In this document: piece after piece, positions 28,032-35,852 of the stretch
Layout of the letters: each line of letters opens with the position of its first letter
Numbering within the stretch: position 1 is the stretch's first letter
From: Ochrobactrum sp. CGA5
GTDB taxonomy: Bacteria; Pseudomonadota; Alphaproteobacteria; Rhizobiales; Rhizobiaceae
Assembly (NCBI RefSeq): GCF_006345815.1
Contig: NZ_VCIG01000038.1
Location: forward strand, 62,001-126,000
Direction of reading: 5' to 3'
DNA length: 64,000 nt
Program-made: the position numbers and the translations under genes
Notes under the pieces: model-generated
Told to the model about the DNA's origin: nothing
The model's database searches: none
Seen by the model: only the letters and a program-made list of their open reading frames with translations

Positions 28032-28379
28032 TTACTGCCGCGTCAGGCTTTCACTCTTGCAGATCAAGCCTCCCATCACGCAGCCTGACAGCTTGAGCGT
28101 GTTGCCTTGGACAGTTGCTTTGCCCAAATAGGTTTTACCCTCGTCTAGCTTTTTAACTTCACCTTCATAGTTGCCGCCAGCACCTGACATCTTGCCAATC
28201 GATTTGCCCTTATATTCGCCAGTCTGCACTGTGCCGCAGAAAGTATCCTCGCTACAGGCCGCATAGCTGATGATGGTGCCGTTCGGGCGCTTCCATTTGC
28301 CGACGATCCCTTCTTCGGCGAGGGCGGGGGCGGCAAAAGTGGCTGTAAGCGTCATTCCAAGAATAAGTGTGCGGATCAT
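28032..28379 (-). CDS. Exported DUF2147 family protein
   Basis: A 115-residue periplasmic protein with a signal peptide (MIRTLILGMTLTATFAAPAL, cleavage near ALA-EE). The mature part has the DUF2147 pattern: GIVGKWKRPNGTIISYAAC near its start, CGTVQTGEYKGKSIGK in the middle and LKLSGCVMGGLICKS near the end, with cysteines likely forming disulfides. The ATG at 28379 follows GGGAGAA; an upstream ATG at 28424 would spoil the signal peptide. The role is unknown. A strong operator-like dyad lies about 108 bp upstream. Confidence 0.82.
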   Translation of the reverse strand: MIRTLILGMTLTATFAAPALAEEGIVGKWKRPNGTIISYAACSEDTFCGTVQTGEYKGKSIGKMSGAGGNYEGEVKKLDEGKTYLGKATVQGNTLKLSGCVMGGLICKSESLTRQ

Positions 28380-28884
28380 TCTTTTCTCCCAAATCGCCGT
28401 CGGCCCCGGCATTGCCGGTCGCAACGATGAAACCGCTGTGATGCGCTCTCAAGTTTGAGGTGGGGCCTCCTAGACCACTCATCAAACTTACGCAAACGTA
28501 AGCGTAAACCAGTTCTCGAAGAAGCGGAAGAGGGTATTTGTGTCTCGTCGAGCGCCCTGAAAGCTGCCCTTTTTTCACGCAGGTTCGCATTCGAACGTTG
28601 TCTATAGTTAGCAACTGGTTTCGTTCAATCATGCGGATTTGAATCGAATTTTTGCGAAAGTTCAGCAATCAGCGGCACTTGCATGTTTAACAAAATCCCA
28701 AGTTTACCCCTTGTTTGGATTTTGTTGGTTGCCTGTTAAGCATCTGGTTTAACGCGCATTTCAATCCTTTCCCGTAGATTTGAAAACATGAACGGAACGA
28801 CAGAGACGGCAGTTTCATAGCAACCAAATCAAGCTTTGAAATAAAGACCGGACGGTTCTCGGGATTTAACAGGGACAAAAGAAT
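28380..28884. promoter_or_regulatory. Divergent intergenic region with a LiuR-like dyad
   Basis: No gene is seen in these 505 bp. The palindrome CTTACGCAAACGTAAG at 28487-28502 has perfect 6-bp arms around a 4-base spacer and on the other strand reads CTTACGTTTGCGTAAG. It resembles the LiuR-type operator and the related site upstream of ETF-QO (21887). It could control the DUF2147 gene on the minus strand. The rest of the region is AT-rich and probably holds the promoter of the small Sel1-like gene. Confidence 0.45.
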
Positions 28885-29142
28885 ATGGCGCAGTTTCAGA
28901 GCTTTACGAATAAGAACAACGCAAGCGCACAGGATCGCATTCTTCTGGAAATGGGCATGAAATTTGCCATCGGTCGCGATTGCGAGATCGATGTGGTGCA
29001 AGCCCACAAATGGCTGAATATCGCCGCTATACGCGGCAACGAGAAGGCCGCCCGTATGCGTAATCAAGTGGCTGCCACGATGAGCAAGGGCGAATTGGCA
29101 GCGGCGCTGCGCGGCGCACGCGAGTGGATGACCGCCCACTGA
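28885..29142 (+). CDS. Small Sel1-repeat-like protein
   Basis: An 85-residue cytoplasmic protein without a signal peptide. The central part (MGMKFAIGRDCEIDVVQAHK then WLNIAAIRGNEKAARMRNQ) follows the Sel1 repeat pattern, in which two helices with A-W-L-A spacing pack together. Single Sel1 units like this usually mediate protein contacts. AGGGAC precedes the ATG. A terminator follows directly. No partner can be named. Confidence 0.78.
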   Translation: MAQFQSFTNKNNASAQDRILLEMGMKFAIGRDCEIDVVQAHKWLNIAAIRGNEKAARMRNQVAATMSKGELAAALRGAREWMTAH

Positions 29143-29161
29143 GCGACAAACAGTCGTTGTG

Positions 29162-29191
29162 AAAAAAGCCGCCTATAAGGCGGCTTTTTTT
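29162..29191 (+). terminator. Rho-independent terminator, bidirectional
   Basis: Stem AAAAGCCGCC / GGCGGCTTTT around TATA with T-runs on both strands, placed between the convergent Sel1-like and YitT-like genes. Confidence 0.88.
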
Positions 29192-29192
29192 C

Positions 29193-29846
29193 TCAGCTTA
29201 TACCGAGATACCGACCCGGTTTGTGATTGATTGCAATGATGAGATTCATGGCAACCGCGCCGGCCAAAGATAGCACCATATTCGCCCAAGGGATAAAGAA
29301 CAGAGAGAGCATCATGATCACGATATCAAGGCCAAGCTGAAACCAGCCAGCCCTTACCCCATAAGCATCCTGCAAATAGAGTGCCAATATGTTGACGCCG
29401 CCGACACCGGAGCGATGTCGGAAGAGTGCAAGTACGCCCATGCCCATCAAAGTGCCGCCCATGAGCGCGGCGAAAAGCGGATTAACGCTTGAAAAATCGA
29501 CGCTCAAAGGCATTAGTCGCGCGAAACCCGACATCATGGCAACTGCGACGAAGGTTCTGATCGTAAAAGCCCAGCCCATTCTGCGCACGGCGAAATAATA
29601 GAATGGCAGATTAATCAGGAAATACAGCAAGCCGAATTCCGTGCTTGTTGCATACTGGATGAGAAGCGCGATGCCGGCAGTGCTGCCAGTCATCAGCATG
29701 GCTTGGCTGTAAAGCGTAATCCCGAGCGCAATGAAGGATGTTCCGATCAGCATCGCCAACGCATCTTCATAAAGGCGGTGGCGGTCGAATGCGGTAGGTT
29801 TCGGTGTGTCAATCAGCGGGGCGGCGTTATCAGTGATATCGGCCAC
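29193..29846 (-). CDS. YitT-family membrane protein
   Basis: Inner-membrane protein of 217 residues with five to six hydrophobic helices. The pattern ALGITLYSQAMLMTGSTAG and later FRHRSGVGGVNILALYLQD is typical of YitT/DUF161 proteins, which lack the C-terminal DUF2179 domain here. The GTG at 29846 is preferred since GGAG lies seven bases before it; the open frame reaches 30014, but the added 56 residues are very basic and unlike the family. Function of the family is not established; a transport role is an inference. Confidence 0.78.
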   Translation of the reverse strand: MADITDNAAPLIDTPKPTAFDRHRLYEDALAMLIGTSFIALGITLYSQAMLMTGSTAGIALLIQYATSTEFGLLYFLINLPFYYFAVRRMGWAFTIRTFVAVAMMSGFARLMPLSVDFSSVNPLFAALMGGTLMGMGVLALFRHRSGVGGVNILALYLQDAYGVRAGWFQLGLDIVIMMLSLFFIPWANMVLSLAGAVAMNLIIAINHKPGRYLGIS

Positions 29847-30080
29847 TTGGAAGCTCCAGAACAGCGGGAAGCCGATAGACCGGCATAAAAGTTTACGGCG
29901 CCGGAATGAGTTCCGACGTGATATGCATTCGTGTTGCGCAGGCGGTTGAGCATAGCGCGCAGCGTAACGTCTTGGGAGACGATTGAATATAACAGCCATT
30001 TCGTTGGTGCGCACGGCTCGAAATATTGTTATTTTGTGGTCGTCTTTGGAGATTTATCGAAATTGGAAAGGCTGATTGTT

Positions 30081-30602
30081 TTACTTTATTTCGCGCGCCA
30101 TTTGCGCGAGGAAACGCTTTACGTCCTTTGGACGACGCAAGTGGTGCTTCGCTAGATGCTGAGGTGCCTTTTCCAGAAATGCCAGTGCGCGAATACGGCC
30201 GTCCTTGTGATAACCTGCCACCCATTTCAGGAAATCCCAGTCGAAACGTTCTACGCATCCTTCAGCCATGTCTGGGCGCGAGCGTCCGTAATGGATTGCT
30301 GTTCTTTTGATCACGCGCCATAGACGACGTATGGTCGATATATCGAGAAAAACAAGCATATCTGCCCGCGAGGCTCGGTAATCCATAGTTTCGCTATGAT
30401 TTCCCTCGAATATCCATCTGTCCTGATTTGCGACCTCACTGGCGAGACGCCCGATTTCGTCGCGCGAGCGCATCTTCCAACCAGGCTGCCAGTAGAGCAT
30501 ATCGATATGAATGACCGGTAGACCGGTGATATCGCTGAGCGCACGCGCGAGGCTTGACTTCCCCGAACCGGCGCCGCCAATGATCATGATCCGCCTTGTC
30601 AT
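30081..30602 (-). CDS. P-loop kinase-like protein (FlaR/adenylate kinase-related)
   Basis: A 173-residue cytoplasmic NTPase. Walker A is IIGGAGSGKSSLARAL near the N-terminus; the following LPVIHIDMLYWQPGW and the WIFEGNHSETMDYRASRADM region are characteristic of proteins annotated as DNA topology modulation protein FlaR or adenylate-kinase-like. The substrate is unknown. The second ATG (30602) fits the GGAG upstream better than the one six bases earlier. It sits alone between a membrane-protein gene and a divergent secreted-protein gene. Confidence 0.8.
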   Translation of the reverse strand: MTRRIMIIGGAGSGKSSLARALSDITGLPVIHIDMLYWQPGWKMRSRDEIGRLASEVANQDRWIFEGNHSETMDYRASRADMLVFLDISTIRRLWRVIKRTAIHYGRSRPDMAEGCVERFDWDFLKWVAGYHKDGRIRALAFLEKAPQHLAKHHLRRPKDVKRFLAQMAREIK

Positions 30603-30910
30603 ATGCATCGCTCCGGATTTTAACTCTTTTCGAATAAAAAGCGGACATGAGGGGAGAAGTACTATAACGTTACTTCATGGCACCTGCATGACCATAACGA
30701 GCAAAGAAAGCCCGTTAGAAAATTTGTATTGGGGCCTGAGGTAATATTGACCAAATGATTGACAGTCAACTTTGTGAAGCGCAAGGTCGACGTATAAGCA
30801 GAACGGACCAGAGCAACGATGACATCTACCGTTCTTCTATATTAGCAAGATCGCAAGGTGCAAGACATACCAAGCGATCGAAACGGCTGCATTTGACAGG
30901 GAGCAACAAG
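30603..30910. promoter_or_regulatory. Divergent intergenic region
   Basis: About 308 bp between the P-loop protein gene (minus) and the secreted repeat-protein gene (plus). The frame of the latter is open through most of it but lacks good start signals. No clear operator, repeat or RNA gene was found. Promoters for both genes are expected here. Confidence 0.3.
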
Positions 30911-31558
30911 ATGTCCATTCGATCCATCACAGCAATAACCGGCACAGCTATCATCATGAGTGCGGCAGCGTTAGCATTTTCATCGCCTGCCAGCGCGCTG
31001 ACGATGAAGGAATGTAGCGCAAAGTATCAGTCGGCCAAAGACGCTGGTACGCTCGGCAACATGAAGTGGAATGATTTCCGCAAGGCGCAATGCGGAGACG
31101 ATGCAGATGCCGCCGCAGCCCCGGCACCCGCAGCTCCAGCCAAAAAGGAAGCCAAGAGTGCTGCCGCTCCCGCAGCGGATGAAAGCGCCAAGGGCCTGAC
31201 GATGAAGCAGTGCAGTGCTAAGTATCAGGCGGCGAAGGACGCTGGCACAGACAATGGCGCGAAGTGGAATGATTTCCGCAAGGCCGAGTGTGGTCCGGGC
31301 GCTGACCCGGTGGCGCTTAGTACAGACGGCAACTCCGAACCTGCGGCACCGACAGTTGCTGCGCCGAAGGGTGTGAAGTTCCCGACCGCCGTTTCGGCAA
31401 AGTATTCCAACGAATCCGCCGGTAAGGCTCGTATGCACACCTGCCTTGAGCAGTACCATGCCCTGAAGGATGCCAATGCGCTGGGCGGACTGAAGTGGGT
31501 GCAGAAGGGCGGTGGTTATTACAGCCTCTGCAATGCACGCCTGAAGGGCAACTCCTGA
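30911..31558 (+). CDS. Secreted protein with three cysteine-containing repeats
   Basis: A 215-residue exported protein: signal peptide (about residues 1-30, ending SPASA), then two near-identical repeats of about 32 residues (LTMKECSAKYQSAKDAG... and LTMKQCSAKYQAAKDAG..., each with WNDFRKA and a second Cys), separated by Ala/Pro/Lys-rich linkers, and a third divergent copy (MHTCLEQYHALKDANALGG). Each unit has two cysteines that could form a disulfide hairpin. The ATG at 30911 follows GGGAGC. The unit occurs in other Hyphomicrobiales exported proteins; no function is known. Confidence 0.82.
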   Translation: MSIRSITAITGTAIIMSAAALAFSSPASALTMKECSAKYQSAKDAGTLGNMKWNDFRKAQCGDDADAAAAPAPAAPAKKEAKSAAAPAADESAKGLTMKQCSAKYQAAKDAGTDNGAKWNDFRKAECGPGADPVALSTDGNSEPAAPTVAAPKGVKFPTAVSAKYSNESAGKARMHTCLEQYHALKDANALGGLKWVQKGGGYYSLCNARLKGNS

Positions 31559-31582
31559 TCCGATCAGGGTGACCTTTAAGAG

Positions 31583-31605
31583 AAGGGGCCTCTTGGCCCC
31601 TTTTT
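31583..31605 (+). terminator. Rho-independent terminator after the secreted repeat protein
   Basis: Stem AAGGGGCC / GGCCCCTT with TCTT loop and a T5 run. Its end overlaps the stop codon region of the convergent DUF423 gene. Confidence 0.88.
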
Positions 31606-31972
31606 ATTTGGCTCCTGAAAACCAACCGGTGACAGCAACCGCAAGCCAACCGAGAATCATCAACGATCCACCAGTTGGTGCAGCCAAGGGAAACAGTCGG
31701 TCGCCGGTCAAGTCGCGCATGAAGAGATCGCCGCAAAACAAGGCTAGGCCGACGACAAGCAATGTGCCGGCGAGATAGGCAGTGCGGCTACTCGGTACGA
31801 TGAGCGAAAGTACCAAAAATGCGGGTGCATGGCCGAGAAGCAGCGGGGCAATGCTGCCCAGATGATTCTGTCCGCCATGGGCGGCGCCCGCATAAGCTGC
31901 GATCGCCAGCGCGCCGCACAGCCCGGCAAGTGTACTGAATAGAATGTTTTGAGATCGGCGATATGATTGCAT
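31604..31972 (-). CDS. DUF423 family membrane protein
   Basis: A 122-residue inner-membrane protein with four hydrophobic helices. Conserved DUF423 features include LAGLCGALAIAAYAGAAHG at the N-terminus and the C-terminal LFPLAAPTGGSLMILGWLAV. The family is widespread and uncharacterised. The gene lies 21 bp downstream of the aminotransferase gene in the same direction, so co-transcription is likely. Confidence 0.85.
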   Translation of the reverse strand: MQSYRRSQNILFSTLAGLCGALAIAAYAGAAHGGQNHLGSIAPLLLGHAPAFLVLSLIVPSSRTAYLAGTLLVVGLALFCGDLFMRDLTGDRLFPLAAPTGGSLMILGWLAVAVTGWFSGAK

Positions 31973-31993
31973 CTACCTCTATGGCTCCACCGC

Positions 31994-33124
31994 TCAGGCA
32001 GTTTCACGAATCGTTGCTTGCTTACGGGCATCCTCTAAAGCTGCAGGTAGGGCTGCTTCAAAAAGATCGAGCTGTTCATCAATACCGACGCTCACACGAA
32101 TACAGCGGTCAAGAACGGGGGCGCCGGGCTTACGCACGAAGACGTCACGCGCTATCAAGCCGTTAAGAACTGCCGTGGCGAATGCTCCGTCTTCACCGCA
32201 ATCAATAGCCACAAAATTGGTTGCAGAGGGGATGGCTGCAAGGCCATTTGCTGTAGCGATTGCCGCAATGCGGTCTCGCCCGGCTATAATTTTGGCTACA
32301 ACGTCGTGCAGGTAAGCCTGATCCTTGAGGGCGGCTATCGCTGCCGCCTGCGCCAGTCGGTTCACCGCAAAATGATCGCGAATCTTATCAAACGACTTGA
32401 TGGCTTCGGGGCTGCCAACCACGTAACCGCACCGGATTCCCGCTAGGCCGTAGGCTTTGGAGAAAGTACGCATCCGTAAAATATTCGGTCGGGCGGTTTC
32501 GAATCGCGGAAAGGCAGAGGCGGGCCCCGTTTCGCAATAGGCCTCATCCAGAACGAGCATCGTAGTTTCAGGGACCTCTTCAATGAAAGACTGGATATCC
32601 GTCCCCTCATGCCAGCTTCCCATCGGATTATCCGGATTTGCTAGATATAGGATTGCAGCCTTGTGCTTGCGTGCTGCGTCGAGCAAGCCGTCGAGGTCTG
32701 ATCTGTCGTTGATATAAGGAACAGTAGCAAGTTTCCCGCCATAACCTGCAACGTGATAATTAAAGGTCGGGTAGCCACCCAGCGAGTTGATGACACTATC
32801 ACCTTTCTGGACATACTGCCGGACTACCAGCCCGAGCAATGCATCGACACCGGCCCCCGGCATGATGTTTTCAGGTTTCACGCCATGGTGTGCTGCAATG
32901 GTCTGACGCAACTCGTAGTTTTCAGGGTCGCCATACTTCCAGATATCAGTCGCTTCCGTCCGAATGGCTTCAAGAACTGATGGCGCCGGACCAAAACTGC
33001 TCTCATTGGCACCGATTCGTGCTTTGAAAAGCCTACCGCGCTGCAACTCTAATGTTTCGGGTCCGGTGAAGGGGACGGTAGATGGCAAGCTTGCGACGAG
33101 CGGTGTAAGGCGCGGCGATCCCAT
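31994..33124 (-). CDS. Pyridoxal-phosphate aminotransferase, histidinol-phosphate aminotransferase-like
   Basis: Class I/II fold PLP enzyme of 376 residues, similar to HisC. The pyridoxal lysine is in RTFSKAYGLAGIRCGYV; upstream are the NPDNPMGSWHEG loop and the VLDEAYCE aspartate that contacts the cofactor. It is not next to other his genes, so it may be a HisC paralogue acting on an aromatic or another amino acid. The ATG at 33124 follows GGAAA; an earlier ATG at 33157 is less likely. Confidence 0.82.
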   Translation of the reverse strand: MGSPRLTPLVASLPSTVPFTGPETLELQRGRLFKARIGANESSFGPAPSVLEAIRTEATDIWKYGDPENYELRQTIAAHHGVKPENIMPGAGVDALLGLVVRQYVQKGDSVINSLGGYPTFNYHVAGYGGKLATVPYINDRSDLDGLLDAARKHKAAILYLANPDNPMGSWHEGTDIQSFIEEVPETTMLVLDEAYCETGPASAFPRFETARPNILRMRTFSKAYGLAGIRCGYVVGSPEAIKSFDKIRDHFAVNRLAQAAAIAALKDQAYLHDVVAKIIAGRDRIAAIATANGLAAIPSATNFVAIDCGEDGAFATAVLNGLIARDVFVRKPGAPVLDRCIRVSVGIDEQLDLFEAALPAALEDARKQATIRETA

Positions 33125-33575
33125 GGCGATTTCCAGTCGTTTCTCAGTCCAGCACAATATGATGAGGACAAATCGAAGGGGTGAATAACGCCGTCAGTCA
33201 CCTATGCCTGTCCTGCATGGAAAGGCATAGCAACTTGTATGCACCCTTGCTATCACAATGATTCCGCGTCAGTTGAGTAAGGCGAACGAATATTCTGACA
33301 TACCGCCGTTAAGCGATCCAGACGTTGGGCTATGCGGAATATAATTTCCGGGCCTGCGCTCGAATGTCGACGAACATTATAACCGCAGCCATGCTTTGAT
33401 GATGCTAGCTTTGAAGTCCCGTGCGTGAACCTACCGCAGTCGCATTTAATCTGAATAACCAGACGAGAGTGCTAGAGCATTTCCTGCTTTGATTGAATGA
33501 TTGGAAATGCTCTATCATCCTAGATTCTACGCATGTCTCTATTCCAAAATCGGTTCAACTTCCCCCGAACCGGTT
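33125..33575. other. Intergenic stretch with a RIME-like palindrome
   Basis: About 450 bp with no supported gene, somewhat richer in A and T than the flanks. It contains a short dyad (TATGCCT ... AAGGCATA, 33203-33231) and, at 33474-33513, the inverted repeat AGAGCATTTCC / GGAAATGCTCT separated by 18 bases. The latter has the same ends as the RIME-like elements but lacks their middle. It marks the border between the aminotransferase region and the recombinase gene. Confidence 0.5.
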
Positions 33576-34502
33576 TCAGTGGACCTCGAGCACCTTCACG
33601 CATGAGTCGAGATCGTGTGTCGCAAGGTGAGCATAGCGCATGGTCATTTGCAGGGTCTGATGTCCCAGCCACATTTGAACACGACGAATATCGATTCCGC
33701 CGCGAACCAGACGAGATGCACAGGTATGACGGAGAATGTGCGGAACAACCTGGTCGTCTGTGCCAAGGCCAACTTCCATCTTTGCTTCGTTCCAGATCTG
33801 GCGAAACCGGACCTGGTTGAGCATCGAGAAGGGGCCTTTAAGCTTTTCATGTGGAACATGAGCTGCCTTGCGGGCACGGCGGGTAAGAGGGACCGTACGG
33901 CTGCGATTTGACTTGGTAAGCCAGAACGTAACTCGCTGATCCTGAATGTCGTTCCAGGTTACCCCGATTGCCTCGCCGAGGCGACAGCCTGTGTCGACGA
34001 GAAACAGGGAAAGCCGGTAACTATCTTCACAGCGCGACTTGATCGCCGCGAACAGACGCTTTTCTTCCTCATACTCAAGGAATCGAATGCGTCCTACACG
34101 CTCCTTCTGCCGGACGAATTCCGGTAGATTGAAGATATCTCCCATCTTGTGCGCCTTTCGCAGCAGCTTGCTCAGTGCAGCCATCTTTCTATTGATGGTT
34201 GCATTGCTGTTGCCGCGCTCACGGAGCGAACCGATGACGGAGTCGAGCATTTCCTGATCGAAACCTGAAAAGCGTTCACCTTTCAAAATCTCGTCTATTT
34301 CGCCGAGAAACGACTTCACGTTATACTTGTGTGACCCGTCATCCCACAGGATGTTGATATACTTCCCCGTCAGTTCCGCCACCGAAAATTGTTCGACAAG
34401 CCGGTGGTTTGGACTCTTGTTGGATGTGTACTTTAAGTTGTAGTCGACTATAGGTGCGAACTTGTCGCCCATGTCGATCTTCGTTTCCCCAACGACGATC
34501 AT
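33576..34502 (-). CDS. Tyrosine recombinase / phage-type integrase
   Basis: Site-specific DNA recombinase of 308 residues. All catalytic residues are present: Arg174 (TGCRLGEA), probable Lys197, His255 and Arg258 (HILRHT), His281 (WLGHQ) and the nucleophile Tyr290 (MRYAHL). An N-terminal SAM-like core-binding domain spans about 55-125. The ATG at 34502 follows GGGGGGC. No excisionase, phage or cargo genes lie beside it, and no att-like copy of a tRNA end was found. It may be the remnant of an island, or a stand-alone recombinase. Confidence 0.88.
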   Translation of the reverse strand: MIVVGETKIDMGDKFAPIVDYNLKYTSNKSPNHRLVEQFSVAELTGKYINILWDDGSHKYNVKSFLGEIDEILKGERFSGFDQEMLDSVIGSLRERGNSNATINRKMAALSKLLRKAHKMGDIFNLPEFVRQKERVGRIRFLEYEEEKRLFAAIKSRCEDSYRLSLFLVDTGCRLGEAIGVTWNDIQDQRVTFWLTKSNRSRTVPLTRRARKAAHVPHEKLKGPFSMLNQVRFRQIWNEAKMEVGLGTDDQVVPHILRHTCASRLVRGGIDIRRVQMWLGHQTLQMTMRYAHLATHDLDSCVKVLEVH

Positions 34503-34731
34503 TGCACGCCCCCCTTTGATATATGAGACGCACAACTAATGGAATAGTTCTCGGAACACAAGATAAGTGAGCTAACTTTATGCGGAGACATGATTGGACC
34601 TTTCTAAAAGACCATGTTTGCCCCCATCTTCTGTCGTCCCCGTTACTCCCCTCGGTTTCTGATCCTTTCGAATTCCCCATTCTACAAAGATCAAAATTCA
34701 CGCATCTGTGAGCTGTTTCTCAAATAGATGT

Positions 34732-34763
34732 GCGCCAACGGTTTCCCGTTGGCGCCTTTTGCT
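34732..34763 (+). terminator. Terminator-like hairpin oriented to the plus strand
   Basis: A perfect 10-bp stem (GCGCCAACGG / CCGTTGGCGC) with a TTTC loop is followed by CTTTTGCTT on the plus strand. On the minus strand, where the porin transcript ends, no T-run follows. It may still end the porin message, or may terminate an unannotated plus-strand RNA from 34536-34731. Confidence 0.55.
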
Positions 34764-34778
34764 TGAGCGTCGATCTTA

Positions 34779-35852
34779 TTAGAACGAACGCTGGAAGCGG
34801 ATCATGCCCTGGAAAGCATCTTTGCCGACCAAGCCAGCTTCACGTACCGGATGATCGTCATCCCACTTGGTGTAGGAAACTTCTGGCGTGATCGTGAAGC
34901 CAGGAACCAGCTGGTAAGCCACGTTTGCGGTAACTGCGGTCTTGCCCCAGTCTTCGTAAGCTGCCTGCAGGTTGAAAGTTGCCTTTTCGGTAGCCTTGTA
35001 CTTCAGGCCACCCCAAACAGCCCAATCACCACCCCAAGAACCGTAGTTCTGATCGGTCGTTTCAGCGGAAGCGTAACCGCCCTGAACCCAGATGGAGAAC
35101 TGATCAGTGATGTTGACGTCACCGCGAACCTTGGCTGCCCACTCTTCGATAACAGAGTCATAGGCTGCAACTGCTGCGATCGAGCCCCAGCCACCAGCAT
35201 ACTTCAGACCGCCAACGATGTGCGGAACATAGTCGGTGATCAGGTGATCGTTGCCGCCCTGTTCGAGAGCGATCACAGCCGAGAAGCCATTACCACCGGT
35301 AAAGGTGTACGAAATCTTGCCCGTGCGGTATGCGCCAACGTCCACCACGTCATCGTTAATGACGTCGCCAAGGTAACCGGTGAAGGTCTGGAACTCAGAC
35401 TCATCGATGCCAACCCGCAGACCGCCAAGCTGAATGTAGGCGAACTGAACATAGCTGCTATCGCTTGCCGCGCCATAGGTCTCGAACTCTTCATCGTCAT
35501 TGGAGAGACCGAGATAGTTGAAACGAAGCTCGGTGTAGGTCTTCAGGGTACCAAGTTCAGTTTCAGAGCCCGTGCTAAAACGCAGAGCAAAACGAGCAGA
35601 CTTATCCCAGCCACCGCGTTCAGCGCCAGTGTAGGCGTCGTCACCGCCCTTTACGTCGTAACGAACATAGCCATGGATACGCAGGCAGGTTTCGGTGCCC
35701 GGGATGTAGAAGTAGCCAGCGCCGTAAGCATCGCAGACGCGGACATATTCAACGGCTTCTGGCTCTGGCGCGACGATTGCGTCGGCAGCCTGAGCGCCGG
35801 AAGCTGCAACCAGAGCTGCAGCGGAGCCAAGGAGAAGGCTCTTGATGTTCAT
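34779..35852 (-). CDS. Omp2-type general porin (left copy)
   Basis: Outer-membrane trimeric porin of 357 residues with a 22-residue signal peptide ([20 protein letters not shown], cleavage after AQA). The mature protein begins [20 protein letters not shown], carries the paired cysteines of VCDAYG and TETCLRIHG, and ends with the aromatic C-terminal residue of FQRSF, as in porins. GGAGG precedes the ATG at 35852. The N-terminal 67 codons and the leader are identical to the right copy; extracellular loops differ. In Brucella the two divergent porin genes are omp2a and omp2b; which is which cannot be settled here, though the early sequence VKGGDDAY resembles Omp2b. Confidence 0.92.
   Translation of the reverse strand: MNIKSLLLGSAAALVAASGAQAADAIVAPEPEAVEYVRVCDAYGAGYFYIPGTETCLRIHGYVRYDVKGGDDAYTGAERGGWDKSARFALRFSTGSETELGTLKTYTELRFNYLGLSNDDEEFETYGAASDSSYVQFAYIQLGGLRVGIDESEFQTFTGYLGDVINDDVVDVGAYRTGKISYTFTGGNGFSAVIALEQGGNDHLITDYVPHIVGGLKYAGGWGSIAAVAAYDSVIEEWAAKVRGDVNITDQFSIWVQGGYASAETTDQNYGSWGGDWAVWGGLKYKATEKATFNLQAAYEDWGKTAVTANVAYQLVPGFTITPEVSYTKWDDDHPVREAGLVGKDAFQGMIRFQRSF

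Noticed and set aside
33533-33820. Plus-strand frame over the recombinase end
   Set aside because: It is a shadow frame of the recombinase, which has all catalytic residues on the minus strand.
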